A stretch of DNA of 6,680 bases from Candidatus Thorarchaeota archaeon (GTDB lineage: Archaea > Asgardarchaeota > Thorarchaeia > Thorarchaeales > Thorarchaeaceae): contig CP070658.1 in assembly GCA_020355105.1 (NCBI GenBank), forward strand, positions 1,226,695 to 1,233,374, written 5' to 3'. The notes below the pieces were generated by a model, which made no database searches, was not told where the DNA came from, and worked only from the letters and a program-made list of their open reading frames with translations. The position numbers and the translations under genes are program-made. Below are positions 5,159 through 6,680 of this stretch, in pieces. How positions within the stretch are numbered: the first letter of the stretch is position 1; each line of letters begins with the position of its first letter.

Positions 5159-6680
5159 TATCTAAACCCTCCTGAAACGCAGGCAGAGTGGCATGCCGCA
5201 TGACATGCACTATGGCATACACAGGCGCTGTGACATGCACTATGACACGCACTGTGACAGGCATCGTGTGACACACATGCGGAATGACAGGCGTCGTGCG
5301 ATACACAGCGACTAGTCTCCTCGATTATCGGCCTAAGTGGCTCCCGAATGATGTTGCCAACGCCCTCTAGGACACTCCCTATTGTGTCTGTCACGTTAGA
5401 CACGATTTGGGCCGTGGTCGACGCAACATCTCCAACCACACGTCCAGCGGTATCGATTGCATGACCAGTGGCATCAGCCATCTGGCCGAACCAGTCCGGG
5501 ACTCTCGGCGGAGATATCGTTCCTCCAGGAGGAGTAAACACCCTCCTGATATGGTAGTCATGCCTTGGATGCATATACAACCAGTACCATGCCCAAGTGT
5601 CGTGGTATCGTCTATTGAAGTAATACTCAACCCGACCATCAAGACTGGGGTCGCTCTCTAGGTCCTCCCAGGCGCCATCAACCATTTCCTCATGGTGTGT
5701 GGATGTGGCCTCAAAGTCTGCGTCCCACGAGTTGTCTTGGACCTTCTGAGCTAGCTCCTCTAGCATCTCATCAATCTTCTCAGGGTCCAACTCCCCGTTT
5801 TCAATAGAATCGACAAACATCTGTTCATAGTATATGAGGTCCTCGAACCTTATTCCGGTGTCAGAGAGCCTCAGGGGGTCCGAAGACACAATCCGGACTG
5901 CACCCTTTCGAACACACGACATGAGAATCATAGAAACTAGCTTCTTTCTGGTGGTGTTTACGAAGAATGCACTCTCCACGGGGTCCAGATCGGCCACAGT
6001 TCCAGGAGTACCGAAGGTCTGGATAGATATCTCAGGACTCTGATAGACAGCCGTAGTGTCATCGGCTTCCCAATGAGCACAATAGTGACCTGTGACTCTT
6101 CGGTAGCCGGCATAGATGATTCCCACTGCGGCAATACCGGTGAAGCCAAACACGAGTACGGCAGGCGGAATCAATGGTGGAATCACTTCACGGATATACA
6201 CATCAACATTCAAGGTGACCCAATCGCTCGTGTTCAGATTCGATGCTGAGATCTGAAACGTGAGTTGCACGATGGCTGGGATGTTGTCCGGAATAAAACT
6301 GAACGTCAGGAATGAAACGTCCCCTCCGTCAAGGGTTCCGAGATATGAAACAATCTGACCCGATGTCAAGGTCAGGTTTTCAGGTATTGATATGGAGACA
6401 GTTACGTCATCCAGCGGCGCATCGCCAAAGTTGAACACACTCAGGTCCACGCCGAACTCGACATTGGCATCGACATTGATGTTCTGTTCAGTATCATATC
6501 CCAGAGCGCCAGGGAGAAGATGTGGGGCGTAGAAGCTCCAATTCGTATAGTGAAAGACTCGGAAGTGATCATAGGGGGCGAGATTGTTGTAGGCCAGACT
6601 AATACTGAAGTTCCTAGGAACGGCTGTTGGTGATGATGGATAGGCAAGCTTGTTGTCTTCATCAAAGTCATACCTATTTG
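5158..6680 (-). CDS. Membrane protein with outside beta domain, DUF2207-like inside region and Cys/His-rich tail (N-terminus off right edge)
   Basis: The frame stays open to the right edge; 506 residues are visible and the start is outside. In order: a probably outside segment rich in beta-forming and Asn/Thr residues (about 1-165), with a stretch around 65-150 like a CARDB-type adhesion or stalk domain; one membrane helix (169-192) followed by Arg-Arg; a cytoplasmic region at about 216-291 resembling DUF2207 ('DPVESAFF... KKLVSMILMSCVRKGAVRIV'), probably winged-helix-like; an acidic helix region; an aromatic- and His-rich patch (349-379); an amphipathic Ala/Gly/Val/Thr segment (about 393-450); and a tail (458-500) with 11 Cys and 9 His built from CHSA units, ending SGGFR. 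DUF2207 proteins are envelope proteins of unknown role. The tail could bind metal. The gene overlaps the phosphoesterase start by one base. The DUF2207 link is by pattern and not certain. Confidence 0.75.
   Translation of the reverse strand, partial: NRYDFDEDNKLAYPSSPTAVPRNFSISLAYNNLAPYDHFRVFHYTNWSFYAPHLLPGALGYDTEQNINVDANVEFGVDLSVFNFGDAPLDDVTVSISIPENLTLTSGQIVSYLGTLDGGDVSFLTFSFIPDNIPAIVQLTFQISASNLNTSDWVTLNVDVYIREVIPPLIPPAVLVFGFTGIAAVGIIYAGYRRVTGHYCAHWEADDTTAVYQSPEISIQTFGTPGTVADLDPVESAFFVNTTRKKLVSMILMSCVRKGAVRIVSSDPLRLSDTGIRFEDLIYYEQMFVDSIENGELDPEKIDEMLEELAQKVQDNSWDADFEATSTHHEEMVDGAWEDLESDPSLDGRVEYYFNRRYHDTWAWYWLYMHPRHDYHIRRVFTPPGGTISPPRVPDWFGQMADATGHAIDTAGRVVGDVASTTAQIVSNVTDTIGSVLEGVGNIIREPLRPIIEETSRCVSHDACHSACVSHDACHSACHSACHSACVCHSACHAACHSACVSGGFR
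5167..5173 (-). promoter_or_regulatory. Ribosome binding site of the phosphoesterase, inside the upstream gene
   Basis: The minus strand reads AGGAGGG within the last codons of the Cys/His-tail gene, eight bases before the phosphoesterase ATG. Its placement inside the coding sequence means the Ser-Gly-Gly-Phe-Arg end of the tail is partly shaped by this site. Confidence 0.7.
5179..5307 (-). repeat. In-gene repeat encoding CHSA / CVSHDA units
   Basis: 43 codons hold tandem four-residue CHSA-type units mixed with two six-residue CVSHDA units. Cys-to-Cys gaps are 5, 3, 5, 3, 3, 3, 1, 3, 3 and 3 residues. At DNA level the 12-base units are only partly alike: Ser is written TCA, TCC, TCG, TCT, AGC and AGT, Ala GCA, GCC and GCG, His CAC and CAT. 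The repeat is therefore conserved as protein rather than as recent DNA duplication. Confidence 0.85.

Noticed and set aside
5179..5307. Short regular DNA repeats suggesting a CRISPR array or minisatellite
   Set aside because: Units are about 12 bases with no spacers, in frame with a coding sequence, and differ in synonymous codons.
5179..5307. Multihaem cytochrome c, from repeated CH pairs
   Set aside because: No CxxCH is present; spacing gives CxxxCH, which is rare for haem attachment, and the tail is predicted to face the cytoplasm where haem c is not attached.
5391..5661. Reading frames of 83-84 codons on both strands inside the Cys/His-tail gene
   Set aside because: They are shadows of the main frame, with no ribosome binding site or recognisable pattern.
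6441..6671. 76-codon minus-strand frame at the right edge
   Set aside because: The Cys/His-tail gene's own frame stays open to the edge with a beta-rich protein sequence; the other frame is a shadow.

Overview
This window looks like a stretch of an archaeal chromosome. The reasons are short A/T-rich TATA-like boxes about 25-40 bases ahead of start codons, purine-rich ribosome binding sites (GGAGTGA, AGGAGG), use of GTG and TTG starts, and best family matches to poorly characterised membrane and metalloprotein families common in archaea. An Asgard-type lineage is possible, but this is a guess from overall style, not from a marker gene. There is no rRNA, tRNA, CRISPR array, integrase or insertion sequence. 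Genes are tightly packed, alternate strands, and leave no gap above 300 bases.

Layout. (1) Positions 1-1035, minus strand: a universal stress protein gene followed by a CLC-type chloride channel/transporter gene that runs off the left edge. (2) 1183-2589, plus strand: a multi-pass membrane protein with a DUF6159-like C-terminal half, read divergently from the stress protein. (3) 2677-3897, minus strand: a soluble HExxH zinc metallopeptidase, convergent with the membrane protein; a hairpin with a T-rich tail separates them. (4) 4004-4351, plus strand: a small membrane-anchored protein with an OB-fold-like body, interrupted by an in-frame TGA at codon 28. It is divergent from the peptidase. (5) 4385-6680, minus strand: a two-gene operon. 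The upstream gene, cut by the right edge, encodes a membrane protein with an outside beta-rich domain, one membrane helix, a DUF2207-like inside region and a C-terminal tail of 11 Cys and 9 His. Its stop codon overlaps the start of a calcineurin-type metallophosphoesterase gene (TAATG), so the two are probably translated together.

How the genes may work together. The stress protein/CLC pair suggests nucleotide- or stress-linked ion handling. The Cys/His-tail protein and the phosphoesterase form a second envelope-linked unit. No shared pathway for the whole window can be shown. The two points most worth following are the Cys/His tail, whose repeats are kept at protein level with varied codons, and the TGA-interrupted OB-fold gene.
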